Of a stretch of DNA of 64,000 nt, positions 9,928 to 17,674 are shown piece after piece. The translations under genes and the position numbers were made by a program. Source of the stretch: Bacteroidales bacterium UBA1184 (GTDB lineage Bacteria > Bacteroidota > Bacteroidia > Bacteroidales > ML635J-15); assembly GCA_002310235.1 (NCBI GenBank), contig DBYO01000024.1:50898-114897 (forward strand), read 5' to 3'. Each line of letters starts with the position of its first letter. Position 1 is the stretch's first letter. The notes beneath the pieces were generated by a model, which had not been told where the DNA came from, did no database searches, and saw nothing but the letters and a program-made list of their open reading frames with translations.

Positions 9928-10653
9928 TTGTTAATTCATAAATCCATATTACCTGACAATTCCCTTCTAGCCTTCTGGAAAATGGAGGAGACTGAGGAGC
10001 AGCTGCGCACAATGTGCGACCTGTGCGACGAAGACCTGAAGGTAATCGGGAACAACTCAGCCCACAAGCGCCGCATAGAACTGCTATCGGTACGGGCATT
10101 GCTAAAGGCTGTCGGCATAAACCAGACAATACACTACAACGACCGTAGGCCATATCTCAACAAAGGCTACATCTCGATAAGCCATTCTGCCGACATTGCC
10201 GCAATAATCTATAATCCCGACTTCCCGGTCGGCATCGACATCGAAAAAATATCGCCAAAGATACAACACATAGCCTCACGTGTATTCTCCGACAAGGAAC
10301 TTGCAGCAGCCAATGGCGACCTTGAAAAACTGACCGTCCTCTGGAACTGCAAGGAGTGCGTCGTCAAGCTTTCAAACGACGATGGTATCGATTTCCAGGA
10401 AATGATAGAAGTAGATATACCATCCGATTTTTTGCTTCAGGATAATATCTGCCAAGAAAAACCCATTGTCAACCTTCAGCTCAGCGAAGCTAATTATCCA
10501 TTATCAATTGTACATTATCAATTACCCATTATCCATTGTACATTAAAAAAATCAGAGCACACTAAGGTTTTCTCGCTTTCCGCGATGAAAATTGAAGGAA
10601 ATACTGTTGTGTGGGGAAGGCTTGATGATTGGACTGGAGGCAGACACATATAG
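9928..10653 (+). CDS. 4'-phosphopantetheinyl transferase (Sfp-type) with repeat-derived internal segment
   Basis: 241 residues. The metal and CoA-binding motifs GIDIEKIS and WNCKECVVK (W..KE...K) identify the family, which loads phosphopantetheine onto carrier proteins such as AcpP (encoded at 24686-24922). The TTG at 9928 is used because the N-terminus LIHKSILPDNSLLAFWKM looks like that of Bacteroidota homologues and no ATG lies upstream of it. After the catalytic motifs, nucleotides 10461-10545 have the composition of the intergenic CCATTATCCATTG repeats and carry a copy of the 22-nt dispersed element. They are translated in frame as roughly PIVNLQLSEANYPLSIVH and beyond. The catalytic half is complete, so activity is plausible. 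Confidence 0.85.
   Translation: MLIHKSILPDNSLLAFWKMEETEEQLRTMCDLCDEDLKVIGNNSAHKRRIELLSVRALLKAVGINQTIHYNDRRPYLNKGYISISHSADIAAIIYNPDFPVGIDIEKISPKIQHIASRVFSDKELAAANGDLEKLTVLWNCKECVVKLSNDDGIDFQEMIEVDIPSDFLLQDNICQEKPIVNLQLSEANYPLSIVHYQLPIIHCTLKKSEHTKVFSLSAMKIEGNTVVWGRLDDWTGGRHI
10461..10545. repeat. Intergenic-type repeat inside the phosphopantetheinyl transferase coding region
   Basis: 10471-10490 (AACCTTCAGCTCAGCGAAGC) closely matches the reverse complement of 9832-9853. The tandem CCATTATCAATTG/CCATTATCCATTG units that follow match the array at 9900-9927. The frame stays open through the insert. Confidence 0.7.
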
Positions 10654-10666
10654 CCAGCAAGCCTGC

Positions 10667-10703
10667 CTTTCAATTTTCAACTTTCAATTTTCAACTTTTT
10701 ATT
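10667..10703. repeat. TTTCAACTTTCAA tandem array
   Basis: Reverse-orientation copy of the AAAGTTG array, lying between the transferase stop and the promoter of the OmpA-family gene. Confidence 0.6.
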
Positions 10704-10731
10704 GTTATTCCAAAAACATTTTCTACTTTTG
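10702..10731 (+). promoter_or_regulatory. Promoter of the OmpA/zinc-ribbon gene
   Basis: A TTG at 10702-10704 and TACTTTTG at 10724-10731 are separated by 19 nt, fitting the Bacteroidota -33/-7 consensus. The start codon is at 10764. Confidence 0.7.
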
Positions 10732-10763
10732 CTAAAAATTATAATGATTAAATTCGGAATTTT

Positions 10764-12326
10764 ATGAAAAGATTGATAGTATTAGCATTGGCAACATTAT
10801 TTTTGTCTTTTGCAGCAAATGCTCAGATTGGCAACCTGATTAGAAACAAGCTCAACCAGAAGGTCGAAGAAGGTGTAAACAATGCCATCGACAAGGCAGT
10901 TGACAATGCCGTTGACAAGACTTTCGAGAATACGCAGAAAGCCATTGAAAAGGAAAAGAACGACAACTCCAAAACAGTTCACGACGATGCTCACGACAAT
11001 GGTGGCTGGACTTGTCCGGCATGTGGAGCAAAAGGTAATACCGGTAATTTCTGCAAGGAATGTGCAGCCAAGAAGCCTGGAGCATCATCACAGGAAACCA
11101 ACACTGCTGACGAAAGCGGTTGGACCTGCCCTGCCTGCGGACACAAGGGCAACAATGGCAAGTTCTGCAACGAGTGCGGAGCCAAGAAGCCCGAAGAGTC
11201 GACCGCTTCGGCAACTTGGAAGTGTGAAAAATGCGGACACGAAGGCAACAAGGGTAAGTTCTGCGACGAGTGCGGTGCTCCGAAGGGCGCAGTAAATGTT
11301 GAAGGAAAGAAAAGCGACTTCGTCCCTGGTGAAATTGTAATTTTCGAAGATAAAGTTATTGGAGAACAAGTTGGGGAATTCCCTTCAAAATGGGATCTTG
11401 TAAGAGGAAATGCAGAAATTGCAAGAGTTGGAGGAGAATTAGCCATTGCAATGAATAAAGATGACAGTTGGATTTCACCATTGATGAAAGACGGCAGCAA
11501 GAATTATCTCGGCGATGTTTTCACGATTGAGTATGATATGCTTTTTGATGACACTGAAAAGAATGGCGCACCATCCATAGAACTTGATATTATGAATGAA
11601 AATTCAAGTCGCGACAATGAACTTTTCACTATTACATATTGGTTGGGAGGCGACAGACACAGTTTTGATTGCCACTATTGTCTTTCATCAGAATCTTCTT
11701 TTACATACAAACAAGGTAGTTCTAGGTCAGAATCAGGAACTTATAACGATGGAAAATGGCATCATTACGCATTGTCCTTCAACAAGAGAGCTATTAAGTT
11801 CTATGTAGATGGAAATAGAATTATCAATGTTCCTAATGCTAAGCCTGGAGCTGGCTGGGTAACATTGTTTTCAAGTGGAGGAAGCAAGGATACTTATATT
11901 AAGAACTTCCGCATTGGAAAGGGTGCTGTGGAACTCTATGACCGCAATGCTACGGACATAACTGAGGTAGAAAGAGCTATCGCTCAGAGTGGGAAATTTG
12001 TAACCAACAATATTCTCTTTGTAACAGGAAAGGCAGACCTAAAGCCTGAGAGCATGGAGGAAATCAAGAAGGTTGCAGAATATATGAAGAAGAATCCTAA
12101 TGCAAGGTTTGAGGTTCAAGGTCACTGCGACAACCAAGGTTCTGACCAGGTAAACGACCCATTGTCGGAACAAAGGGCTCAAGCTGTTGTAAAGGCACTT
12201 GTTGATTTGGGTTGCGACAGTTTCAATCTTAGGGCTGTTGGCAAGGGTTCACACGAACCAGTTGCTGACAATAGTACTGAAGAAGGTAGAGCCAAGAACA
12301 GAAGGGTAGAATTTGTGAAGAAATAA
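10764..12326 (+). CDS. Exported OmpA-family protein with three zinc ribbons and a LamG-like domain
   Basis: 520 residues. The signal peptide is cleaved after SFAANA. A short amphipathic segment (28-65) follows. Then come three near-identical zinc ribbons at about 84-100, 122-138 and 154-170 (CPACG...FCKEC, CPACG...FCNEC, CEKCG...FCDEC). A beta-sandwich of LamG/concanavalin type covers about 190-395 (GKWHHYALSFN, FYVDGNRI). The OmpA peptidoglycan-binding domain is at about 410-520 (GHCDNQGSDQVNDPLSEQRAQAV). The OmpA domain suggests anchoring to peptidoglycan in the periplasm. Zinc ribbons of this kind normally occur in cytoplasmic proteins, so their place in an exported chain is unusual. The partner is unknown. 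The DUF3791 gene starts 9 nt after the stop. Confidence 0.85.
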   Translation: MKRLIVLALATLFLSFAANAQIGNLIRNKLNQKVEEGVNNAIDKAVDNAVDKTFENTQKAIEKEKNDNSKTVHDDAHDNGGWTCPACGAKGNTGNFCKECAAKKPGASSQETNTADESGWTCPACGHKGNNGKFCNECGAKKPEESTASATWKCEKCGHEGNKGKFCDECGAPKGAVNVEGKKSDFVPGEIVIFEDKVIGEQVGEFPSKWDLVRGNAEIARVGGELAIAMNKDDSWISPLMKDGSKNYLGDVFTIEYDMLFDDTEKNGAPSIELDIMNENSSRDNELFTITYWLGGDRHSFDCHYCLSSESSFTYKQGSSRSESGTYNDGKWHHYALSFNKRAIKFYVDGNRIINVPNAKPGAGWVTLFSSGGSKDTYIKNFRIGKGAVELYDRNATDITEVERAIAQSGKFVTNNILFVTGKADLKPESMEEIKKVAEYMKKNPNARFEVQGHCDNQGSDQVNDPLSEQRAQAVVKALVDLGCDSFNLRAVGKGSHEPVADNSTEEGRAKNRRVEFVKK

Positions 12327-12335
12327 TATGTAACA

Positions 12336-12560
12336 ATGTCGCGCTTACAATTGAACAAAATAGAATACCTCGTATGCTGCATAGGAAGTTTTGCTGAGCG
12401 TTTCGCTATTACAAATGCAAAAGCTTATAACTATCTTGGCAAGTATGGAGGATTTGACTTTCTTATCAAGCACTACGACATTGAACATACATTCTCGATT
12501 GACGAAGCAATAAATGATATCACAAGAATCTGTAGCCGCAACGGAGGATATTTGCAATGA
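12336..12560 (+). CDS. DUF3791 domain protein (candidate antitoxin component)
   Basis: 74 residues, predicted cytoplasmic. The pattern (NKIEYLVCCIGSFAERF, KAYNYLGKYGGFDFLIKHYD) resembles DUF3791, a small helical family typically found beside DUF3990. Its stop overlaps the start of the DUF3990 gene by 4 nt (ATGA), so the two are translationally coupled. The function is not established. An antitoxin role is inferred from size and context. Confidence 0.75.
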   Translation: MSRLQLNKIEYLVCCIGSFAERFAITNAKAYNYLGKYGGFDFLIKHYDIEHTFSIDEAINDITRICSRNGGYLQ

Positions 12561-13039
12561 TACATCTTTTCCATGGTTCGAACATTCCGATAGAAGTCAT
12601 CGACTTTTCTTTTTGCCATAAAGGGAAAGACTTTGGTCGTGGTTTTTATCTAAGTGACAACCTAGAACAGGCAGAAAAGATGGCTAAGCTTGTTACATAC
12701 AGAGAGGAATTTGGAGAACCTACTGTCAGTTCTTTCATGTTCGACGAATCTTGCATGACTAATGGTATATTATCGGTAAAGCGTTTCGATTCATATAGCG
12801 CAGAGTGGGCAAACTTTATCATTCAAAACCGAACACACAAGCAAGATACGAACATTCATTCCTACGATATTATATATGGTCCAATCGCTAATGATACTGT
12901 TGGCGTACAAATTCGCAGGTTCATGCAACAATATATAGATGTTGAGAGGCTAATCGAAGAATTAAAATACATACATCCTACTTTCCAGTACTATTTTGGA
13001 ACCGAAACAGCATTGCAATACCTAAAGAAAATAAAATGA
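12557..13039 (+). CDS. DUF3990 protein, ADP-ribosyltransferase-like (candidate toxin)
   Basis: 160 residues without a signal peptide. The N-terminus FHGSNIPIEVID and then GKDFGRGFYLSDNLEQAEKMA resemble the H-G-S/T and G.GFY motifs of PARP-like ADP-ribosyltransferases of the H-Y-x class. DUF3990 is, to my knowledge, placed near that superfamily. The gene overlaps DUF3791 genes by 4 nt on both sides, which is the layout of a toxin with its antidote(s). The catalytic third residue cannot be assigned by eye. Enzyme activity and toxicity are inferences. Confidence 0.75.
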   Translation: MIHLFHGSNIPIEVIDFSFCHKGKDFGRGFYLSDNLEQAEKMAKLVTYREEFGEPTVSSFMFDESCMTNGILSVKRFDSYSAEWANFIIQNRTHKQDTNIHSYDIIYGPIANDTVGVQIRRFMQQYIDVERLIEELKYIHPTFQYYFGTETALQYLKKIK

Positions 13040-13281
13040 CTGTAGAGGAAAAACATAAGAACGATGTACAATTCCTGATAGAATGTCTCTCGCAGGACTT
13101 AGTTGTCATGATTATGGAAGATTTAGGCGTTGAACTGAGGCAGGCGTTTGACATATTGTACAATTCTCATACTTATAGAAAGTTGGAAAACGAATCCACG
13201 GGACTATGCTATCAGAGCAGCGTATATGTATTCGATTATCTGATGAACGAACTAAAATCACAGCAGAGAGGAATAATGTAA
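13036..13281 (+). CDS. DUF3791 domain protein, second copy
   Basis: 81 residues, starting in an ATGA overlap with the DUF3990 gene. It resembles DUF3791 (KNDVQFLIECLSQDLV, LRQAFDILYNSHTYRKLE), but its sequence differs clearly from the copy at 12336, so the two are not a recent duplication. It completes a three-gene translationally coupled unit. No other domain is seen. Confidence 0.7.
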   Translation: MTVEEKHKNDVQFLIECLSQDLVVMIMEDLGVELRQAFDILYNSHTYRKLENESTGLCYQSSVYVFDYLMNELKSQQRGIM

Positions 13282-13303
13282 AACCAAATAAAAACTTAAT
13301 AAT

Positions 13304-13738
13304 ATGAAAAGGACATTTTTAGCACTTATGTGCATTGCAAGTATAGCCTTAATGACTGCTTGCGGTAACAACAAGGAACAAAACACCGACAAAACCAGCG
13401 AATCCGCTGCCGAATCTGTAGAACAAGCAAAAGGTTCTGCTCCAGAATCTGTTACAAGGACAAAATGGTTTTCTGAATCAGAAAACAGTACATATCGTTT
13501 GACTATCAGCGTCGAGGATAATGCAAATCTTTTCTTCACGAAGTATGACGATGATGGCAATCTGCAGGATAGCGGCAATTTGTTTGGTGATGTCACATAT
13601 AGCAACGGTGAAGGCAGTATTCCTCTTGGCGAAAATGGAAATGTTGTTGACAAGGCTACATTTACTGTCAGCGACAAGGAGATGAAGTTTACTTTTAAGG
13701 GTGAGACTGTAACAATGAAGCAAAAATCAATAGATTAA
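13304..13738 (+). CDS. Small lipoprotein, unknown function
   Basis: 144 residues. The signal peptide has lipobox LMTAC and is followed by a D/E/S-rich linker. The rest is a compact beta-rich domain (STYRLTISVEDNANLFFTKYDD, KEMKFTFKGETVTMKQ) of lipocalin-like appearance. It begins 22 nt after the DUF3791 stop. I recognise no family, and co-transcription with the triad is possible but unproven. Confidence 0.75.
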   Translation: MKRTFLALMCIASIALMTACGNNKEQNTDKTSESAAESVEQAKGSAPESVTRTKWFSESENSTYRLTISVEDNANLFFTKYDDDGNLQDSGNLFGDVTYSNGEGSIPLGENGNVVDKATFTVSDKEMKFTFKGETVTMKQKSID

Positions 13739-13758
13739 CACAATACGTTCAGATGATT

Positions 13759-14415
13759 ATGAAAAAAAATGTTTTAATACAGATTCTTGTTTTATTGGCA
13801 TTAGTATTCGCCAATGCAGGGTTCGCACAGACATATATGCCCGAAAAGGTCGGCACAAAAATCACCTACGTTGACAAGGACGCAAAGGGCAAGATAATAC
13901 AGGCCTTCAGGTACGAGATAACCGACGTACAGAAGGACGAAGGCAAGACCACAATACTTTTCGACATTGTTTGGCTGAAGGACAACTTCAAGGAGACTGG
14001 CGAAGTGTATAAGGGCAAGGTTTGGAGTGCCGACGGCTATTTCCACACCGACGTACGCTATGCTCTCGGTTCGCTGGCTTCGATGGTAAATATCGACTCG
14101 ATAAAGGGTCACACCATTATCCTTCCAGAACATCCGTCGAATGGCGAAAAGCTCGACGACTGCCACATTACTGGTCCCGGCATAGGCATTAACAATACCA
14201 ACATTGCCGTTACCACCGGACAGAGCGTAACAACCAACGCCGGCACATTCGACTGCATCCGCGTTGATTCGGAAGACAGCGCACAGATACTTTTCGTAAA
14301 GGTAAACGTAAGCTCAAAGCAGTGGTGGAAACTTGGCGTAGGCGCCATAAAGTACGAATCGTACAACAAGAAAGGCAAGATGACGCTCAACAGGGAACTG
14401 TACTCTATAGAGTAG
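13759..14415 (+). CDS. Exported TapB/DUF3108-like beta protein
   Basis: 218 residues from the ATG at 13759; an ATG two codons upstream is also possible. The signal peptide ends at NAGFAQ. The mature protein begins with a G-T-K-ITYVDKDAKGKI strand and has the T.AGTFDCIRV turn seen in exported DUF3108/TapB-like beta proteins of Bacteroidota. The role is unknown. The stop codon is followed at once by an AAAGTTG-type tandem array. Confidence 0.7.
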   Translation: MKKNVLIQILVLLALVFANAGFAQTYMPEKVGTKITYVDKDAKGKIIQAFRYEITDVQKDEGKTTILFDIVWLKDNFKETGEVYKGKVWSADGYFHTDVRYALGSLASMVNIDSIKGHTIILPEHPSNGEKLDDCHITGPGIGINNTNIAVTTGQSVTTNAGTFDCIRVDSEDSAQILFVKVNVSSKQWWKLGVGAIKYESYNKKGKMTLNRELYSIE

Positions 14416-14479
14416 TTGAGAGTTGAGAGTTGAAAGTTGAGAGTTGAAAGTTGAGAGTTGAAAGTTGAAAGTCGCAGTC
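14416..14479. repeat. GAGAGTTGAAAGTTG tandem array
   Basis: About nine imperfect GTTGAGA/GTTGAAA heptamers directly follow the TAG stop of the preceding gene. Confidence 0.8.
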
Positions 14480-14567
14480 AGTAACAAAAAAATTTGCAGC
14501 ATTGCAGAATATTCATTTTATTTGCAAAAAATAATTTATTCATAATTTAAATAAAGGAGATAAACTC

Positions 14568-14978
14568 ATGGCAGAAGAACTCGAAAACAAGCCTGCAGAA
14601 AACAATGCAGCACAAGCAGAGGTTACACCAGAAGATGTACAGAACAACAAGGCATTTGCAATTCTTGCATATTTCTGGCTATTAGTATTGGTTCCAATAT
14701 TCGCAGCTAAAGAATCGAAATTTGCTCGTTTCCATGCAAACCAGGGTCTCGTACTTTGTATAGTTGAAACAGCATGGTGGTTGATCAACTTCATCATAAC
14801 CGCAATATTGATTCACACTTTGTCGTGGAGTACTTTGTGGTTATTGTCGTTGTGGGGTGTAATATACTGGTTGGTTAGCGTTGGTATTTTCGTATTCGCT
14901 ATCATCGGTATTGTAAACGCAGCACAGGGAAGCGTAAAACCGTTACCAATTTTTGGCAAATACAAAATCTTGAAGTAA
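14568..14978 (+). CDS. DUF4870-type small membrane protein
   Basis: 136 residues. A charged, Ala/Glu-rich cytoplasmic N-terminus (1-35) precedes three or four membrane helices (about 38-55, 62-80, 85-115). The signature KFARFHANQGLVL is typical of DUF4870/Tic20-like proteins. A good RBS (AAAGGAG) lies 8-14 nt upstream, which is unusual for this genome. The function is unknown. A hairpin terminator follows at 15001-15026. Confidence 0.85.
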   Translation: MAEELENKPAENNAAQAEVTPEDVQNNKAFAILAYFWLLVLVPIFAAKESKFARFHANQGLVLCIVETAWWLINFIITAILIHTLSWSTLWLLSLWGVIYWLVSVGIFVFAIIGIVNAAQGSVKPLPIFGKYKILK

Positions 14979-15000
14979 GCGGATCTTAATTTTAAATACG

Positions 15001-15026
15001 ACGGCTCTCAATAGGGAGCCGTTTTT
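15001..15026 (+). terminator. Rho-independent terminator after the DUF4870 gene
   Basis: Arms ACGGCTC (15001-15007) and GAGCCGT (15016-15022) are followed by a T run to 15026. Confidence 0.8.
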
Positions 15027-15071
15027 GTAAAAATTTCTCGTAAAACCTATTCACAAGTCAGTTTATTTTTT

Positions 15072-15079
15072 TAGATTTG
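15072..15079 (+). promoter_or_regulatory. -7 promoter element of pruA
   Basis: TAGATTTG fits TAnnTTTG, 33 nt before the ATG at 15113. No convincing -33 box was found. Confidence 0.6.
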
Positions 15080-15112
15080 CGAAACAAAAAAATAACTTAA
15101 ACAAAAAATATT

Positions 15113-16753
15113 ATGAATAACGCATTATTCTCATTCAGAGAACCTAAGAACGAACCGGGATTCTCATACGCACCCGGAACTCCAGAAAGACAGCTATTGA
15201 AAGAAGAACTCGAACGTCAGTTCAACCAGTGCATCGAAATTCCTTGCATCATTGGCGGTAAGGAAGTTAAGACCGGTGACATGGGCAAGGTTGTTATGCC
15301 TACAAACCACAAGCATGTGCTTGCAAAGTACCACAAGGTTGGCAAGAAGGAAGTACAGATGGCTATCGATGCTGCATTGGCAGCTAAGAAGCAGTGGGAA
15401 GACACTCCATGGATCGAACGCGCTTCCATTATGATGCGAATCGGCGAACTCCTTTCAAAGAAGTACAGATATGTAATCAACGCAGCTACAATGCTCGGAC
15501 AGGGCAAGAACCCGATGCAGGCTGAAATCGACAGCGCACAGGAAACTATCGACTTCCTCCGCTTCAACTCATACTTCGCATCGAAGATTTACGCTCAGCA
15601 GCCAATATCCGACAATTCGGTGCTCAACCGCAACGAATACCGCGCAATGGAAGGATTTGTTTACGCAATCACTCCTTTCAACTTCACATCAATCGCTTGC
15701 AACCTCAACATTTCGCCAGTATTGATGGGTAATGTTACTATTTGGAAGCCGGCAACAACCGCTATCCTCTCCAACTACTACCTGATGAAGATTTTCCAGG
15801 AAGCAGGTTTGCCAGACGGCGTTATCAACTTCCTCCCAGGCAAGGGCTCGGTTATCAGCAGCGTAGCTTTCACTTCTCCACACCTTGCTGGTATCCACTT
15901 CACCGGAAGCACATCTACTTTCAAGGCATTCTGGAAGCAGATCGGCGACAACATCGACAAGTACAACACTTATCCTAAGATTGTCGGCGAAACTGGCGGT
16001 AAGGACTTCATCTTTGCACACAAGTCGGCTGACCCACGCGAACTCGCAGTTGCAATCGTTCGTGGTGCTTTCGAATTCCAGGGACAGAAGTGCTCGGCAG
16101 CTTCACGCGCATACATTCCAAAGTCGTTGTGGAACGAAACCTTGAAGAATGTTAAGGAAATGATGAAGACCGTAAAGGTCGGTGATGTATTCGACTTCAC
16201 AAACTTCGTAAACGCAGTTATCGACGAAGAATCGTTCGACAAGATTGCCGGCTACATCGACAGAGCAAAGAAGTCGCGCAAGGCTAAAATCGCTCTCGGT
16301 GGAACATACGACAAGAAGGTCGGTTACTTCATCGACCCGACCATCATCGTTACTACCGACCCGCACTACGAGGCTATCCAGGAAGAAATGTTCGGTCCGG
16401 TAATCACAGTTTTCGTTTACGACGACGACAAATATACCGAAACCCTTCACCTCTGCGACGAAACTTCGCCATACGCACTTACAGGTTCAATCTTTGCAAA
16501 GTGCCGTTATGCAATCATCGAAGCAGAAAATGTACTTCGCCATGCAGCAGGTAACTTCTACATCAACGACAAGCCGACTGGAGCAGTTGTAGGCAACCAG
16601 CCATTCGGCGGTGCTAGAGCTTCGGGAACCAACGACAAGGCAGGTAGCGAACTCAACCTTTACAGGTGGATTAGCACTCGCTCGATTAAGGAAACTTTCT
16701 GCCCACCGACAGAATACGGTTATCCTTTCCTTGGCGCAGACAAAAAGAAATAA
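15113..16753 (+). CDS. pruA: L-glutamate gamma-semialdehyde (1-pyrroline-5-carboxylate) dehydrogenase
   Basis: 546 residues, full length for the group-2 P5C dehydrogenases. It carries the NAD-binding Rossmann pattern with FTGSTSTFKAFW, the glutamate motif ETGGKDF, and the catalytic cysteine in GQKCSAASRAY. It ends with the ALDH signature NQPFGGARASGTNDKAG. It oxidises glutamate semialdehyde to glutamate in proline and arginine breakdown. No proline dehydrogenase is adjacent. The gene stands alone between its own promoter and terminator. Confidence 0.95.
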   Translation: MNNALFSFREPKNEPGFSYAPGTPERQLLKEELERQFNQCIEIPCIIGGKEVKTGDMGKVVMPTNHKHVLAKYHKVGKKEVQMAIDAALAAKKQWEDTPWIERASIMMRIGELLSKKYRYVINAATMLGQGKNPMQAEIDSAQETIDFLRFNSYFASKIYAQQPISDNSVLNRNEYRAMEGFVYAITPFNFTSIACNLNISPVLMGNVTIWKPATTAILSNYYLMKIFQEAGLPDGVINFLPGKGSVISSVAFTSPHLAGIHFTGSTSTFKAFWKQIGDNIDKYNTYPKIVGETGGKDFIFAHKSADPRELAVAIVRGAFEFQGQKCSAASRAYIPKSLWNETLKNVKEMMKTVKVGDVFDFTNFVNAVIDEESFDKIAGYIDRAKKSRKAKIALGGTYDKKVGYFIDPTIIVTTDPHYEAIQEEMFGPVITVFVYDDDKYTETLHLCDETSPYALTGSIFAKCRYAIIEAENVLRHAAGNFYINDKPTGAVVGNQPFGGARASGTNDKAGSELNLYRWISTRSIKETFCPPTEYGYPFLGADKKK

Positions 16754-16774
16754 TAAGTATTAATTCAAACTATG

Positions 16775-16804
16775 GGCGGAGACAAAAAACTCCGCCTTTT
16801 TTTT
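16775..16804 (+). terminator. Rho-independent terminator of pruA
   Basis: Arms GGCGGAG (16775-16781) and CTCCGCC (16790-16796) are followed by eight T residues. Confidence 0.85.
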
Positions 16805-16813
16805 GGCATAGCA

Positions 16814-16842
16814 TTTGAATAACAAATATTTTGTTACTTTTG
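16814..16842 (+). promoter_or_regulatory. Promoter of the CW-repeat protein gene
   Basis: TTTG at 16814-16817, a 17-nt spacer, and TACTTTTG at 16835-16842, followed by the ATG at 16871. Confidence 0.7.
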
Positions 16843-16870
16843 TATTAATAATTTTAAAAACGTATAAAAT

Positions 16871-17560
16871 ATGAGAAACGTACTATCGATTTCATTCTTT
16901 ATGATTTTCACACTTGCAGCATGCTGCGTATATGCGCAGAAACCAAGAACACAAACCTTACAAAATAACTCCAATAGGAGGACTAATACTACTTCCGCAA
17001 CAAATCTTAACCTTACAAATACAAAACCTTCATGCTGGGAGATTAGAAACAAGGAAAGTGGTGACAGAGAATATCGTTGGGACACAGAAGCCAATGTAAT
17101 ACGTTGGATTGATGGAATGAGAACCCAGCACAACGAAACATACCAGTATTCAGCTAGCGTAAATACTGATGTTAATTCTTGCGATGCCTGCAACGAAAAA
17201 TTTCAACCGAAGAAATGCTGGAAGATAACCGCCACCAAGAACGGACAAGGATTAGAACAGTACATGTGGGCAACCGAAAACGTAGCTCGCCGTAAAATTA
17301 CAAACTTGCAAGCCGACGGCTACCAGCAGGCAAAATATGTTGAAACTCCCGCCAATGATGAAAAATCGTGCCAGGCTCCTCCAGCAAATACAACCACCAA
17401 CGAAATTGCATGCTGGAAAATTACTATTGGAATCACTGTCACATATAGATGGTGCTACGAACGAGACGCTCAGTCAATCGTAAATAACGCTATAAATTCG
17501 GGACAATCCGCCTCGTACGAGCTTTCGCCAAACAAGACTAAAGATAATTGCTACGAATAA
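16871..17560 (+). CDS. Exported CW-repeat protein, unknown function
   Basis: 229 residues. The signal sequence contains LAACC (possible lipobox at Cys 18) and then VYAQ (possible signal peptidase I site), so lipidation is uncertain. The mature chain has three diverged repeats of about 60 residues. Each opens with CW-x-I (CWEIRNKE, CWKITATK, CWKITIGI), continues with a Y.W aromatic strand, and closes with a cysteine (NSCDAC, KSCQAP, DNCYE). The paired cysteines suggest one disulfide per repeat. I recognise no family. The gene is monocistronic, with its own promoter and terminator. Confidence 0.7.
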   Translation: MRNVLSISFFMIFTLAACCVYAQKPRTQTLQNNSNRRTNTTSATNLNLTNTKPSCWEIRNKESGDREYRWDTEANVIRWIDGMRTQHNETYQYSASVNTDVNSCDACNEKFQPKKCWKITATKNGQGLEQYMWATENVARRKITNLQADGYQQAKYVETPANDEKSCQAPPANTTTNEIACWKITIGITVTYRWCYERDAQSIVNNAINSGQSASYELSPNKTKDNCYE

Positions 17561-17563
17561 AAC

Positions 17564-17589
17564 AAAAAAGTGGCATTCGCCACTTTTTT
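17564..17589 (+). terminator. Rho-independent terminator after the CW-repeat gene
   Basis: AAAAAAGTGGC (17564-17574) pairs with GCCACTTTTTT (17579-17589) around loop ATTC. The symmetry would let it work on both strands. Confidence 0.85.
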
Positions 17590-17624
17590 TGTTTTAATAC
17601 ATTTGCACAAAGCATTACACAACT

Positions 17625-17668
17625 GCCAACTGTTAACTTTCAACTTTAAACTTTCAACTCTCAACTCA
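17625..17668. repeat. TTTCAACT tandem array
   Basis: Reverse-orientation AAAGTTG-type heptamers between the terminator and the 3' end of the atoE-like gene. Confidence 0.65.
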
Positions 17669-17674
17669 AATACC

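Noticed and set aside
14416..14479. Possible CRISPR array from evenly spaced short repeats
   Set aside because: The units are contiguous heptamers with no spacers, and no cas genes are nearby.
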